Of a stretch of 64,000 bases of DNA, positions 37,131 through 49,900 are shown piece by piece; the first letter of the stretch is position 1; every line of letters begins with the position of its first letter. The notes below the pieces were generated by a model. That model saw only the letters and a list, made by a program, of their open reading frames with translations. It had not been told where the DNA came from and did no database searches. The translations under genes and the position numbers were made by a program. Location of the stretch: positions 124,001-188,000 of the forward strand of contig NOWV01000045.1 in NCBI GenBank assembly GCA_003344405.1, in the 5' to 3' direction. This stretch comes from Trichoplax sp. H2 (lineage: Eukaryota; Placozoa; Uniplacotomia; Trichoplacea).

Positions 37131-37878
37131 TTAATTAGATCTAGATTTTGCATGCTTTACACTTTTATCCATACAGTCTTTAAATGACTTCATTTCTTCT
37201 TTACACTTTCTCCAGTCTCTGTTTTCAAACATACAATCCTGAAAATTAAAGGTAGACATACAAAGTACGCTTAGAATGTATCAGTTGATGATTATATGTC
37301 CAGAGAGTGACGATTGTGTACTACAAATCAAATATGATTTAAGGAATATAAATATACAATAAAGTTTGTAAGATCTCTATTAATACAGTAGCCACTGTTG
37401 GCATAAAAGCAAACATCAATATGTATAGCTAAACGACTTTATATGAATAAACCTATTATTCTGCGGCTTATCATATCACACAGATTGTAGAGTTACAAGA
37501 TCCATTTTCCTTTGCAGTTGTTGCGAATGGATCTGCAGGCTCAGACTAGCAACCAGTAGGTCATATTTGTTTAAAACAGATGTATACATCGTTTATGTTG
37601 TTTACCATGAAGTCATTGCAGTGAAACTATCTTATTCCATTATTTATTAATTTTAGTGCAATCAGTTTGACTGGTATATACAGTATAAATATGTTCGCTG
37701 TTATATAGTATACTGAATATTTTCTTGCAAATACGATTACCTGCAATGCATAATGGAAAGCTGAACAACCAGATTTTTCAATAATTATTTCGAAAGGATC
37801 CTTTTCTTCATCGTCATCTTGCTTGCTTTTATTCCAGTGATGGGATGGACGCTTGGATTGATCGGCATCTTCCGTCAT
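37131..37878 (-). CDS. COA4: Cytochrome c oxidase assembly factor 4 (twin CX9C)
   Basis: A small intermembrane-space protein needed for complex IV assembly, imported through Mia40-dependent disulfide formation. Two exons, 37741-37878 and 37131-37238, joined in phase 0 to give 81 aa (human COA4 87 aa). The N-terminal part is acidic (DDDEEKDPF), as in COA4. The two coiled-coil-helix cysteine pairs are intact: C-SAFHYALQD-C and C-KEEMKSFKD-C, each with exactly nine residues between cysteines. The intron interrupts the first CX9C pair just before its last two residues. Palindromic GTAC repeats lie about 160-240 bp upstream of the ATG. Confidence 0.92.
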
Positions 37879-38739
37879 GACTAATTTTAAAGATTGTAGA
37901 GACTTTTATATACTTCAGTTGTCCAGTTAAAGCTCGAAATTTAGTTCGTCAGATCTTGATCTTGCTTCGATGCATGTAGGATCATCACCAGGGATACCCA
38001 CTCTGGTGATCTGCTTACGGTGCAAAGATCGAGAAGTCCCTACTGTACTGAGTACTGTACAGTACAGTACAGTACAGTACAGTGCACAGTAGTCCAGTGT
38101 GCGGTACGCTACTGTACACTGTACGAGTACACTAAAGTTCACGTCAAGTCACCTGAACGTGAAGCGAAGTCTCAAAATCCAACTTCACACGTTCCCTAGC
38201 TACACCTGCGTGTCAGTGCATTGCAATGGCAACTCGTATTTCTTTTACCAGTATGTTGCAGCAATAGAGATTTTTTTGTACCTCTATGGCTGCAGCTAAA
38301 GACTTCTGTCAGTACTGTACAGTAATATTGTGAAACGATATGCAGATGATATATAACTCGATTATATAGTCTCGCTATACTTGCGTCAAATGTTATGAAT
38401 TAAGTTTCAGCTTCTTGTTGTAAAATGAGAGCAACCAACTTGCAAGGAAATACTGCTAATTTTGGTGCTTGTTGACCTCTCCCAAATATTTACATATATC
38501 ATACTATCTGCATATATGTAGATATTTACCAGCATATTTGCCAAATGTGCAATACCATTGTCAGTATAATCATCCTTTATTATATTAATTTTAATTTTAT
38601 TATAATAACTAATTTTTATTAAAAGCAGCACAATGTCATGCCATACTTCACCAAGATATTATCGTAAAAATGACTAAAACCAAGTCTTATATAACTTATG
38701 TAAGGGCCTATTTAATTGCGTAGTAACATGACGATCCAT
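37879..38739. promoter_or_regulatory. COA4 upstream region and DDX28 3' flank
   Basis: About 860 bp between the COA4 start and the DDX28 stop, both genes on the minus strand. It contains a GTACTGTACAGTACAGTAC palindromic run at 38042-38085 plus further copies to 38130 and at 38312-38325. No additional gene recognised; ORFs here are short and unconserved. Confidence 0.5.
38040..38130. repeat. GTAC palindrome array
   Basis: Tandem CAGTA/GTACT units (for example TGTACAGTACAGTACAGTAC) forming long perfect palindromes, just 5' of COA4. Confidence 0.8.
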
Positions 38740-41700
38740 TTATGAAGACACGGCAGCTAATTTTTTCTTTGAGTAACGTTTGGGCTTTTTAGATAATTCA
38801 TCTATAACTGTATTTCTAGCTGCTGCTTCCTATATACAAGAGGCAAACCAGTATAATTAGCCGAGTTAAAAGTATTGGGTACAGCTGTGCCGTATAAATT
38901 TTATCCCGTTATATTACTAACCTCTAATAGCTTTGTAAGACTTAATTCTTTTCGACTTGAAACAAGGCTTATTACTCTACCCGTACATTTGCTGCCAACA
39001 CGCCCAGTTCTACCAGCACGATGAATGTAATCAGCAACAGAGATCGGAAAATCGAAATTAATTACACATTCAACCTATGTCATAAAATTGGCTGCATTTA
39101 GTTTAGCCGAATTTTACATGGTCGGCGGCAAAGATTATTGAGGTGATATAACTGAAAAGTATGCATTTTGAGAAATTTTCCAAATAGGAACCTACATTCT
39201 TTGTATCTAAGCCTCTAGAGGCTATATCGGTTGCAATGAGTATGTTATATTCACCACGTTGAAATTTATCATATCGAATTAGACGCTCCTGGATACAGTA
39301 TATAATTTTTTTAGTGTAATCATAACTCGTTCATTGGATAATTTTATAACAGTGGAATTATCGAGATATTAAATGAAAGTAAATGCTAAATCGCCTATCT
39401 ACCTCTGGTGGCATACCACCGTGCAATCGTAGTAACGGTAAATCTACTTTTGCAAGATAATGCCCAAGCCAATTGCAGCTATCAACTGTATTGCAAAAAA
39501 TGATTGTTGAACCATGTCGCCGTTCTTTCAATAGTTTTAGTAATGTTCCTAGGAGGAAAGTAGAGAAATAAAGTAAAATTTTTCATCTTCAATGCGTTTA
39601 CGTATACATTGATCAATGCTCCTTACCTGCTTTACTAGTTTGTTTTAATTTTAATATATCTTGCTGTATGTGGGGTAATAATTTATGGAAACCTTTAGTA
39701 GTTACTTTCTTTAGATTCTAATAAATAATTAGGCAGATGGTTAAAATCTGAACCTTTCAGGATTTTCACTTATGATAATTCTTGGTATTTCAGCCGATTT
39801 AAATATCGTCAGAACTCAAATTATTTGTACCGGAATGACTGGGTTCAAAATTGCTTCAACTCTCTTAGGTAAGGTAGCCCCAACAACGGTGACCTGCGCA
39901 TCTTTTTGAAGAGTATCCAGAGACATTGGCTTACCTCCACGGATCTAATATTCAAATAGGAATGACAATACTTCAAACATCGTCCTTTCGATTTTACTCA
40001 ATAAAGTATAAATTTAAGAAAAACTTCATCAAATTTGTAAACTTCAGATCATTGTAATTTAATATGGATTAAATTATCACCTTTATTTTCTCTAGTATTT
40101 CCAAACTCCTTTCGTAGAAGGATTCATCAAATAGAGTATCTGCTTCATCTAGGACCAAATGAGTTAAATCGCTAAAAAAAATTTGATCTGAAAGTACAAC
40201 GTTCAATTTTAGTTATAATAGGAAATGTAGTTATCAGTGTACCCTACGAATGACATTAATTAAGGACATTTTTCATATCAAATTAAATAGAACAATGAAT
40301 TATGGTGTATTCTAAGGAAATACACAACATACTATATCTATGATACTTTATGAGCATTCCCGGGGTCGCCACAACTACGTCTGTTGGAGTTTCCAATGCT
40401 TTTTCCAATAGTTTCTATTCAATATATGACATATGAAGTTTTTGATAGCTTAATGAATGATTGAATTTATTCTATCTATCTACCGATCTGTAATGCATTG
40501 CTTGTGCTATATATTCTTACTTGTTTTTTGCCTCCTATTACACCCACGACTCTATACTTTGATACGTGGCATAGCGATTTAGCAACTTTCTGTTAGAGCG
40601 TTGATGCGGAGATCAGAAAAATATACAGTAAGTATCTTTATGTTGATTATTATTAGCTATCGTTAAGTTCAGTGATGGAAAGGTTGTTAATAAGGAACAG
40701 AAGATAATAGTACTATCACATTGATAACTACTGCATAACTAACCAGAGTCTGCTGAGCTAATTCTCTGGATGGAACAATAATACAAGCTCGAGGTCTGTT
40801 TAATCTTGTAATTAATCCGCATTTTTCCTCTTCTTCTTTAATTCTATGAATTAAAGGCGCCAAATAAGCTATTGTTTTACCAGATCCTAAATTAAATACT
40901 GTGTGGTTAGATACAGTCTTTCTACGTATATATTGGTCGTACAATGTACATGAGTCATTTAGAGTTTTACCTGTTTCGGATGCACATAGTACGTTCTTTC
41001 CAGCAGCAATTTTAGGAATTGCTAGAGACTATAAACATCAAGTGAGATTACAATCGTTATACAACGATATCATTCCTGTATAGTGCATACTTGCATTTAC
41101 ACATGTTTAAACAGTTGATTTAAGAAGAGTTATATTTGCAGGACTGTTATACCGTACTGTGTATCTATTAATAATTATGGTTATAATGGATGAATATCTT
41201 TAACTATCATTCTGGTAGCTGCAAATTTTTACGGGTAATATATATTACATGTTATTAAGGTGATAATGGTCTATAAAGTAGAGTAAAGAACAATAATACA
41301 ACTATACGCTAGTAATGTTATCTACCTGTATTGCAGTTGGCGTGGTAATATTAATGTTCGCTAAAGAATCAATCACGTCATCCCTCAGGAATAACCGCGA
41401 AAAAGACGATGTACCAGAATCAGTAACAGCTCTAGGTTCCTATTAGATAACAAAGTAGTCTTGCTTATGAAGGCGTACCTTAAATCTGAATAGCATCATG
41501 TATCACAACATGTGTGTAAATGTACAAGGCAGGTAATTCGATAATTTTTGCATGTACTCATGTTCGAATCGTAGTCGAACATTTCATTTCCTTATCGCCA
41601 ATATCAATATATTACTCATGCAACGTAAGGATTACTTATTAATATAATCCTTAGTGATACTGTAGTATCTTAACTGTAATGCAGAAGAGCCATTGGCTTT

Positions 41701-42004
41701 CATTTCAACGCAATCACTGACTAACCTCCTTTTTCTTTTTAATGGTGGTTTTACTTGGCCTATCAAGGATCCTATTTTGTCGTGGTCTTCGAAATCTACG
41801 CTGATTACGCATACGCGTATTTCCCTTAGTGCCTGTAAATTCCTTGTGTTTGCGAGATACTTCTAGCTGACGAGACGATCTGGTTTTTACCGACTTTAGC
41901 GCAGGAGAGGAGTAGTGACGATGACATGGCACTAATTTTGAATAAAGCTGAGATGTGAAGCAGTACCGGTTGAAATACTGGTAAGCTAATCCTGATAAAT
42001 TCAT
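38740..42004 (-). CDS. DDX28: Mitochondrial DEAD-box RNA helicase, DDX28-like
   Basis: ATP-dependent RNA helicase; DDX28 acts in mitochondrial RNA granules in large-ribosomal-subunit assembly. Thirteen exons, all phases consistent, about 502 aa (human 540): 41726-42004, 41326-41439, 40971-41028, 40744-40886, 40521-40589, 40347-40414, 40081-40171, 39831-39944, 39627-39717, 39403-39548, 39196-39288, 38922-39074, 38740-38829. I start at the first ATG (42004); an in-frame TTG lies upstream. Residues 1-90 are basic and poor in acidic residues, like a mitochondrial presequence. Motifs: Q-motif region ending TPTAIQ (about 131), Walker A ASETGSGKT (147-155, split by an intron), Ia PSRELA, Ib ATPGM, DEAD (252-255), motif III GAT (296-298, as in DDX28 rather than the usual SAT), [21 protein letters not shown] (440-447). 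The C-terminus is lysine-rich. Assignment to DDX28 rests on motif III, the presequence and overall similarity; another organellar DEAD-box protein is possible. Confidence 0.88.
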
Positions 42005-42765
42005 CCAGCTTCTACTTATCAAGTGCTCCTATAAATGCGTGCAGCATAAGTTCAAAATTAGCATCATGAGTATGGCCATTACATCATTGCATCTTCTCAG
42101 AAGAGCTACAATATAATACTTTGCTCCATTCACTTACCATAACTTGTACGTGTATGCATACGGGTAATCATAAATAACATTAAAAATTGGAATTGAACTC
42201 GAATAAATGCAGCAGCAGATTATCCTGAGCTCCGCTGCACAATTTAAGCAATCTCTAATTTCAAAAGCATTAGAATAGAATTGCTAGCGCTATCAAACTA
42301 TAAGAAAGTTAATCTCCTTTAATTCACTCTTTAGTAGTCGTTAAAAAGTGAGGACTGTAGCTTGATGAATGATTGTGATTACCAATATTCGAAGTTCAAG
42401 TTGATTCGAAGAAGGAGCAAACCAAGAAATTTCATTCAAAATGATACTTTGAATTTTTGCATTGATCAGCTCGCTGCAAAATAATAACGCATGCGGTTCT
42501 CCTGCACCTCAGAGTACTGTTCCAGTAGTTTCATAGTGGTACGGTACTGTAATCCAAAGCTGTACCGTACTTCTACAGTACAGTAGAAGACTGGTGTTGC
42601 CGAAGATGTTCCGTTTCGTCGCGGTTCGGCGCGGTTCGGTACGGTACAATGTTCGGTTAGGGTTAGACCTAGCTAGGGCTAGGGTTAGGGTTAGGGCTTG
42701 GGCTAGGGTTGTACTGCTAATCTAACCCGAGCTGTAAAGCAACTCTTCCCTACTGCCACTCAAAT
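42005..42765. promoter_or_regulatory. Bidirectional upstream region of DDX28 and BABAM2
   Basis: 761 bp head-to-head. It contains GTAC palindromes and inverted repeats (42535-42595, including CTTCTAC...GTAGAAG and ACGGTAC...GTACCGT arms), a GC-rich stretch of GCGGTTCGGC units (42612-42645) and a TTAGGG-type tract (42655-42710) only about 56 bp upstream of the BABAM2 ATG. Bidirectional promoter activity is inferred. Confidence 0.6.
42655..42710 (+). repeat. Interstitial telomere-like (TTAGGG) tract
   Basis: About nine units of TTAGGG and one-base variants (CTAGGG, TTGGGC), including GGGTTAGGGTTAGGG. The G-rich strand is the plus strand, reading toward BABAM2. It is embedded in the DDX28/BABAM2 promoter region. 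Confidence 0.85.
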
Positions 42766-45700
42766 ATGGCGTCCGTTAATGCCAATGTAAATTTAACCTC
42801 TCAACTGGCATCGCATATCGTTGTACCGCTAACAACGTTTCTAAATGGCAATAATACTTTATTTTCTGAAAGTCAGCCTTGGATATCTGACCTAAGATGC
42901 AGGTAAGGATTTAGGTCGGTTATTTTGAATATAAACACACGTAAATGGTGCACAGTCCACCATAGATCCGAAACCCATCACTATTGCGTGAAGACTGAGA
43001 TATCACAGGTATTAACTAGGTGGTAAACCATCAATGCTTTAGTCATTGAGATATCACAAATAGAGTTGCTTTCCGAATTAAAATTTTTATCAGTTCGCCT
43101 TTTTACCATCAATCTATGCTATCCTAACAAATATTGCGTCATTTTAATTAATGAAAGATGTACTTTTAAAAATAATCGTATAACTATACAGTACACAGAG
43201 GACGTATTTAACCTCTAGTAGATAGTTGGTCAGATACTTAAAAAAAATGTATTCTACTCAGTAACTCCCAGGTTGCAAACAATTTAAAACTTGTTTCAAA
43301 ACTGATCACTAATTTCATGATATAAGGGCCATTATATTAAGTGCAATTAGTATACAGTATATGTATCTTGCAATCAGAATTAACGTATTTCATATCGTAC
43401 GATATGATGATTATTCAAAATAATCATCATCTAATTTCGTAGAATGCATTTAGTGTTTGCAAGCTTAATAGTTCTTGGAATGTTAATTCAAAATACCTCT
43501 GTAAAGAGGGATACATACGATGTAAAGTGGAAATTATAACAGTCGAATTGGCTATAAAATCAAGTTAGTTGAATGGTAGATAAATATTTAAATTATTTTA
43601 TAATTTATCTTTGGAACTTGCCTGAATAATTAATAATACTTGTTTTAATTTTTGTTATATTGCTGTGGACTGTAGTTCTATATAGGAGTTCTAACCAGTT
43701 AGCCTTAATATAGGAATAGGCTACTTCTATATATTCGCATGTTAGGTACATGCTCCATTAAAATCAAAATGAACAGTTACGACTAACAAATTGGGGTATG
43801 CAGCTATATGCATACCTTGGGAGCTTTGAAAACACTTTAGAATTACTGCACAGGTCGTTGTAATTCTCATGCTGTATACGCGTATAAAGGGTAGTAAACC
43901 ATTGTAAATGTTGAGACATCGATCAATCATATATCCGTGCTACCTAAGTGGGTTCTACCATATGCATGTGTAAAACAACATTAATGATTTGTTGTTAGTG
44001 ACCAGTTAAGTCAGGCTCCCATGATCTGGTATGTGCTTCTATCGTATTGGTGTAATACGTACAGCTGGACTATTTATGCTCTACACATGCAAATGATTTC
44101 GTTGGTGGTTAAATAATCTTTGAATTGCATTTGTCCTGTGTAGCCATGCTGCCTTGGATAGTGACACCAATTGCGATAGGTTTAAGTTACACCTTCCCTA
44201 TAGCCAGCACACTTTAATTTGTAAGTTTAAGTCATACATTTTTCAAAATTGATCATTCTCTTTGTTGTTATTTTACAAAATGTACTTTGTATATTGTTAT
44301 TGTACTGTACTCATTTATACGGATATAGCCACTCTGTTTAACTAGTTATGTTGCTATTGCGTAAATATTATGGACTTTTTAAATCATCGAACATTTTACG
44401 TAGGGGAAGTAATTTTTGATCGAAGAAGAAACAATCAGGCACCTGATTTTATATTTGGCGAAGAAGATAAAGATTTTAATCCAGATTCCGAGAAGCTAGA
44501 AGTATGTCTGGTGGACATTTATTTGTATATACCATATCATTATTAATAGAGTGATGCTGTAATTAGTGTATTATACCGTCCTTGTTTCAATATATACTAG
44601 TGCTAATCAATCATCATAACCGAAATATTTGAGATGAGTAATAAACTTATTTTTCAGTATAAAGACTGCTTCAAGAAAGGGTTGCTAGACATATTGGATA
44701 GATTAAATTATTTATTATAAAACTGTTCATTAGACGGGTCTGTGATTGATGTATAACCATAGATAATGGCATTCATGCCGTTATAAATATATACATATAT
44801 ACCGTATATGTCATATAATGTATTTAAGTGCTTGACATATTATATCTTGATAAGCTTATTCTAATTATTATATTTTATACTTGATAATATTGTAATTTAA
44901 CACAGAGCCTATCATATTGGAATACCAGTAATGCGAACTGCTTTTCTTTGGTCATAAAAGAACTGTTGTTACAATATGCTCTTCATCAGGAAAAATTACT
45001 AGGAGCTAACAGTCGATTAAGTTTCGAGTGTTCTAAATTACGAACTAGTAAAGACTTTGACAGCTTTGAAATTTTGGTGAAAAAGAAAAACACTAATGTT
45101 AGTAGAAGTATCACCTTCAGCAAATATTCTTGTATTTAAATTACATGACGAAGAATAACCGATTAATTACCTAAACATATTATATTTCTCCTAAACTCAT
45201 ATTACAATTTTGTACAACTGATTAAAAACTCACTATACCTAGAGTAGAATAATTGCTGTTTTTTTGGCTAACGGCTTTGTTTTTACCAATAGGGATATAA
45301 CAGTTATTTTGAGGCTAATTTTCTTATCAGAATCAACTTGAAAAGTGAATCTTTGCCCCACTTAAAAGCGGTAAGATAACTATAATACTGTTTCTCATAG
45401 AGCTTACCGTTGTTTATATCAACGTAATGATTGTAATTTTAGTATACTCTTAACAGAAATGTGCCTTATATAAAATATTACGTTACATTTTTAAAGGGCT
45501 TAAATAAAAGTATTCAGGACTTTTATGCTAATCTGTTGGTAACAATGGTATCCAATGATACAGCAAATGTGGTTACAAATTTACAAATTAATCCTTGGCT
45601 AGAAAAGTATGCAAAATTTTTGTGTAATACGTTGTGTGCCTCGTATTGCCTTCTTATGATTTGCATGAATCGTTAAATTACGTATATGATTAATTATAGG

Positions 45701-46496
45701 TTATTAGGTAGCAATACTACAAAACAATGCCCACGGTGGGGAGGTTCAAATGCTTCGAGCTTACTTGAGTACCTAACTACGGTACAACGTTACCTACAGG
45801 ATAAAATAAATCGTATTGGTGAAAATTTTACGAGAAGAAAAGAACTTATTGAATCCTTCAAACAGCATTTTAACGGGTATGACTTTTGTTATCCATAAGA
45901 TGTTTTAATGGATGAAGATTATCTTATTTTACCTCTTGTATCACACAGGGCGTTACTGGAATATGATAGTGAAAACTATACCAGCATAAATTTGCTGCTC
46001 GTTACGAGTGGATTTTACTTTATTCTGCATGGTAATGTCAACTACTATTTACGTGTAAACATTATATTTTTATTACACTTTGGTTAGGATTATATACGTA
46101 CATACATATATATATATATTTATATATATACTGTATATGTATAACATTGCGAAAGAAACGACTAAATGTTTATCCTCTTATTTCATCAAGTATCATTACC
46201 ATCCGGATTTCCACAAAGCATGCCAGTACTAATTATCCAATCAGTATACCATCGTATGGGTATTTTACCTTACAAAGAAACACGTACTTCGTATCCATAC
46301 AGCCCGAGATGGAGTGGTAAAGAAATGGTAGAGAGAATACAGTATGTACATTGCACAGTCTATTCGACCTAGTTCACAAATGTTCTTAGATATTCCACGT
46401 ATTTAATAATCCATTTTAATTTAATTTAATAGAGTTTATCTTGCGACGATTATTGAAGATTTTAAGACATCATCCTTACGTTACGGAAAACTTTAG
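42766..46496 (+). CDS. BABAM2: BRISC and BRCA1-A complex member 2 (BRE/BRCC45)
   Basis: Scaffold subunit of the BRCA1-A (nuclear, DNA damage) and BRISC (cytoplasmic) K63-deubiquitinase complexes, built from UEV-like folds. Ten exons, all phases consistent, 388 aa (human 383): 42766-42902, 44144-44220, 44404-44501, 44906-45097, 45293-45370, 45497-45606, 45700-45876, 45949-46031, 46191-46341, 46433-46496. Family landmarks in order: NCDRFKLHLPY, PDFIFGE, a helical block with VIKELLLQY, FLIRINL, the RRKEL helix before GALLEYD, and QSVYH...YPYSPRWSG near the C-terminus, ending GKL as in vertebrates. The first intron is about 1.2 kb, the others shorter. The acceptor of exon 6 was set at 45497 because an earlier AG would break the frame. 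The stop is followed within three bases by AATAAA. Confidence 0.92.
43406..43432. repeat. Perfect 12-bp-stem hairpin in BABAM2 intron 1
   Basis: ATGATGATTATT, loop CAA, AATAATCATCAT. Immediately 5' and overlapping by two bases is the 14-bp palindrome ATATCGTACGATAT. Confidence 0.6.
44658..44720 (+). other. Possible alternative terminal exon in BABAM2 intron 3
   Basis: A good acceptor (TTATTTTTCAG) precedes an open phase-0 stretch of 20 codons ending in TAA. Splicing exon 3 to it would truncate the protein after about 104 residues. The constitutive model skips it, because joining exon 3 to 44906 gives the conserved sequence. It may be chance. Confidence 0.2.
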
Positions 46497-46978
46497 TAAA
46501 TAAATTCTCATCAAAATGCATAATAACAAAATGCCTGATATTTATGAATTAGCTTTCCAAAAGCATGTAATAGACGTTAGGTCACTAAGGTTTGTGTATC
46601 TTGCCTGGTACGTTATGAACTTACCGGAATCGCTTTTTTGTGATAATACGCTATGAATAAATGTTACCTTAGCGAGTTTGACATGACGTAAAATATTTTA
46701 TTTTTTCTATCGAAATATTAAATAACATGTGGTCATATTCCTTTTAAGACACAGATGATTGTAGATTGTAATGACTAACTGTTCACTAAGTATACCTTAT
46801 AAGTGAAAGATTTTTTCAAGATTTGATTCTATATGTATGTTATAATTATTGTATAGATTACCATCAGAACTCTTTCCTAACATCAATCATAATTATTTAA
46901 AGTGTATTCACTTTTGTATATAAGATAAATGTCTTCGTAGATCCTTTATTGTCGTAGTTCATTCATGGTTGGATTTTA
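46497..46978. terminator. Convergent 3' ends of BABAM2 (+) and GDPGP1 (-)
   Basis: 482 bp between convergent stop codons. AATAAA on the plus strand is at 46499-46504, three bases after the BABAM2 stop. AATAAA on the minus strand is at 46975-46980, overlapping the GDPGP1 stop codon. Very short 3' UTRs are possible; in AT-rich DNA the hexamers could be coincidental. Confidence 0.4.
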
Positions 46979-49900
46979 TTATTCCGAGTAAAGATTTTGA
47001 ATATTTTGTCTTAATTCTTTGAATTCACTCTCAGGTAGTGATATTTCGTGTATGAGTGAGCTTATACTTTCATCAGTAATGATCTCAAATTGACTTTCGT
47101 CTACATTTCAAAAAGAAATATGAAAGGGCTATAAATAAATTGATTTACATAAAATATTTTGCAATGATATGGTTGATGTATAATTACTTTTCACTATTAA
47201 GTGACCAGCTAGCTCACAAAATGCAACACTAAGTACGTTTTCATCTTTGGCACCTATCATTCATTATTAGACATCCTGTTATCATTCTTGATTCAGTCAA
47301 AATTGAAGCATTAATTAACTACAGTCAGGTTATTTTTATTAAACCTAGTGAAGAAACTCTTGGCCAAACCAGCACTCTTACTACAACGTCACTGCTTATG
47401 TTGTTCTTTTGAAATGGCTTTCCTCTTGTTATAAAAATATTATGGGCTATCTCTTTCTCGTGAAGCAGTGATGTTAGTCTGTATATATTTCTAAAAAATA
47501 ATGAAAAGAAATACGTATTTATGCCATTGTCATGTATCTTTGTTCTTGTAGTGAGGAATAATAAATACACCGCCAGTTATATCACAATTGTGGGCTAGAG
47601 TTCCTCTAAATAGAAATTTATTGCAATTTTTTACATACTTAATGAAACATCGCAAGTCGCCATTCACGTACTGAAATCCGAAACCCTTAGCCGGTGAATC
47701 TACCAATTCCATACAAGGCCCACTAATTGGTTTCCCGTTCTATTTTAACGAAAACAGATGCTACGTATCATTATTACGCTGCAAATAATTATATGCTGCA
47801 GACTAGGTCTGCAAGACGCAATTATTCATTTTTTAACCCTGATCTGCAATTCAGAGTGAGCTACGGAATCCCATAAAATAAAATTTTACCCATTTCTCAG
47901 ATGGAAGTTCATAATTGATGCAATAGGCATGAAAATGCAAGTGATTAACAGAAGCAAATCCGCAAATACTATTAAATCCAATACGAAATCCCCTAAAGAA
48001 AGTATATCATTGATTTATGATTAAAAAATTTCAAAATAGCACAAGGCATTGAAACAGTCACTATCGCACCTTCATTATTACACAATAATTATAATAATGA
48101 TGTAATTAATTAATAAAATATTATTTTTACCGATACCTTTGTGAACTGAGTAGCAACATTTCCATAGCCAATTGCAATCCGTTAATTGTTACAGCCTGTG
48201 GTAATCATTATGTAGATAGTTAGTGTAAGAAGAAATACAGCATATGAAACTAAGTTATCGCTTGGAACCCATACAAACATGAATTTTACTGGAGAATATT
48301 ATTTTTACAGCGAGTAAAGTACGATTTCTACCGCACCACTAAACCTAGATTATCCTCTGTAGCAGATTACTAAGCATGATTTTATTTCAGTCCTGATGAT
48401 GCAGCATTTTATATAATAAGCGAATGGTATTCATCAGAACTAGTACGTCAAACAATTCGTAAAAACTCTGTTGACTAAAATTATTCTAGGAATTGTGGTG
48501 TAATACTTAGATCTAGACGTTACCTGAGGCAAACAATCCTCAATAGCTGGGACGAGTAGAATATTACAGTATTCTACAGGGCTAACATTTATGATTACCA
48601 AGTTTCTGGATGGTATACTCTATAATATATTTCAAATGAAATGAAACGAAATTACTCTTATTTACCCCTTGTACAATTTAATAGTTTACTCAGATATTTG
48701 ATGAGTAATATCGATACGTGCTCATATATCTAAATCGTATATAATACTATAATTACTATTTGCAACGGAGTTTTATTTCTGTAAATATGAATCCTGGAAT
48801 CCATTTGGACAGATATATATAATAACCGCATTTTATGACGTATATGTATTCTATCAATTCAACATTTTAATTTTAATTTTAATGGGTGTGTGACGGATTT
48901 CACGATGTAAATGATAGCAAAAATATCGTTATCTAGCAGTAAGAACATCGTTCAGTATAGATATGTTAAAAATCTTTTATCAGAGAACAAAGCCATACCT
49001 CCTCGTCATTATGTTCTTGAGATATAAGCCCATGTTGTGGACAAAGTTCAAAGAGAATCTAGTTATCATTATCATTTTAATAATGCTATGAGAACCTTAT
49101 ATCGGTAGCTTAATCAATGAAGATCCCCAACTAATTTTTATCGAAATATTTCATTCGCTACTGAATTAATCTATTATCTAGCACGAGTAAGAACTAGTAA
49201 CAATCAAACTATAACATACTTATATACCATTTCTACTTTAAAATTGTTCCTAATTTACTGCTATGATGCATGTACGTTATAGTGATAATTAGGATTTGTA
49301 GTCCTTTTTAAGAAACAAAGAAACTATTTACATGCATAGATAGCTACATTTATTTATAAAAGTGTATTATTTTCAGTGTTTCCGTTCAGTTGTAATTACT
49401 GATAAGGCAGCAGCTACTATCAAGTAATGAGTTTATAACATTTTTTAATCGGTAGGTTTAATACAGAACCTCTTTTGCATTAATCTTGTTAAAATTGAAA
49501 CGGGTACCATCGAACGGTTGCTTGACAGTGAAGAAGCTGCCAGGCTTTCGTCTTTGCGTAGCTCTTTTTAAGTTTCGCTGGTTACGTAAAGGACGACATT
49601 TATTAATACATGCCACAATAATTTAACGAAACTATCACATATTCTACAATTGGAAATAGTATAATACAATACTTTGTGTATAAATTATATCCATTATCAC
49701 TCACTTCGAATTACGCTAATTTATGTTTAATTCAAAAAAAATTAAGTTCTGACATTGATTATACTGTACTACTGGATATTATTATCATTTACCAAGTATA
49801 AACAATCATCTTACTGACTGTATAATGTACATCTACAGTGTTCAAGCACGAAATACATCATAGATAGAAGTATGAGTATTTTTTGATACCATGAAGTTAT

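Noticed and set aside
44179-44203. Short intron splitting BABAM2 exon 2
   Set aside because: Only about 25 nt; reading through gives the conserved CDRFKLHLPY, so this is continuous exon.
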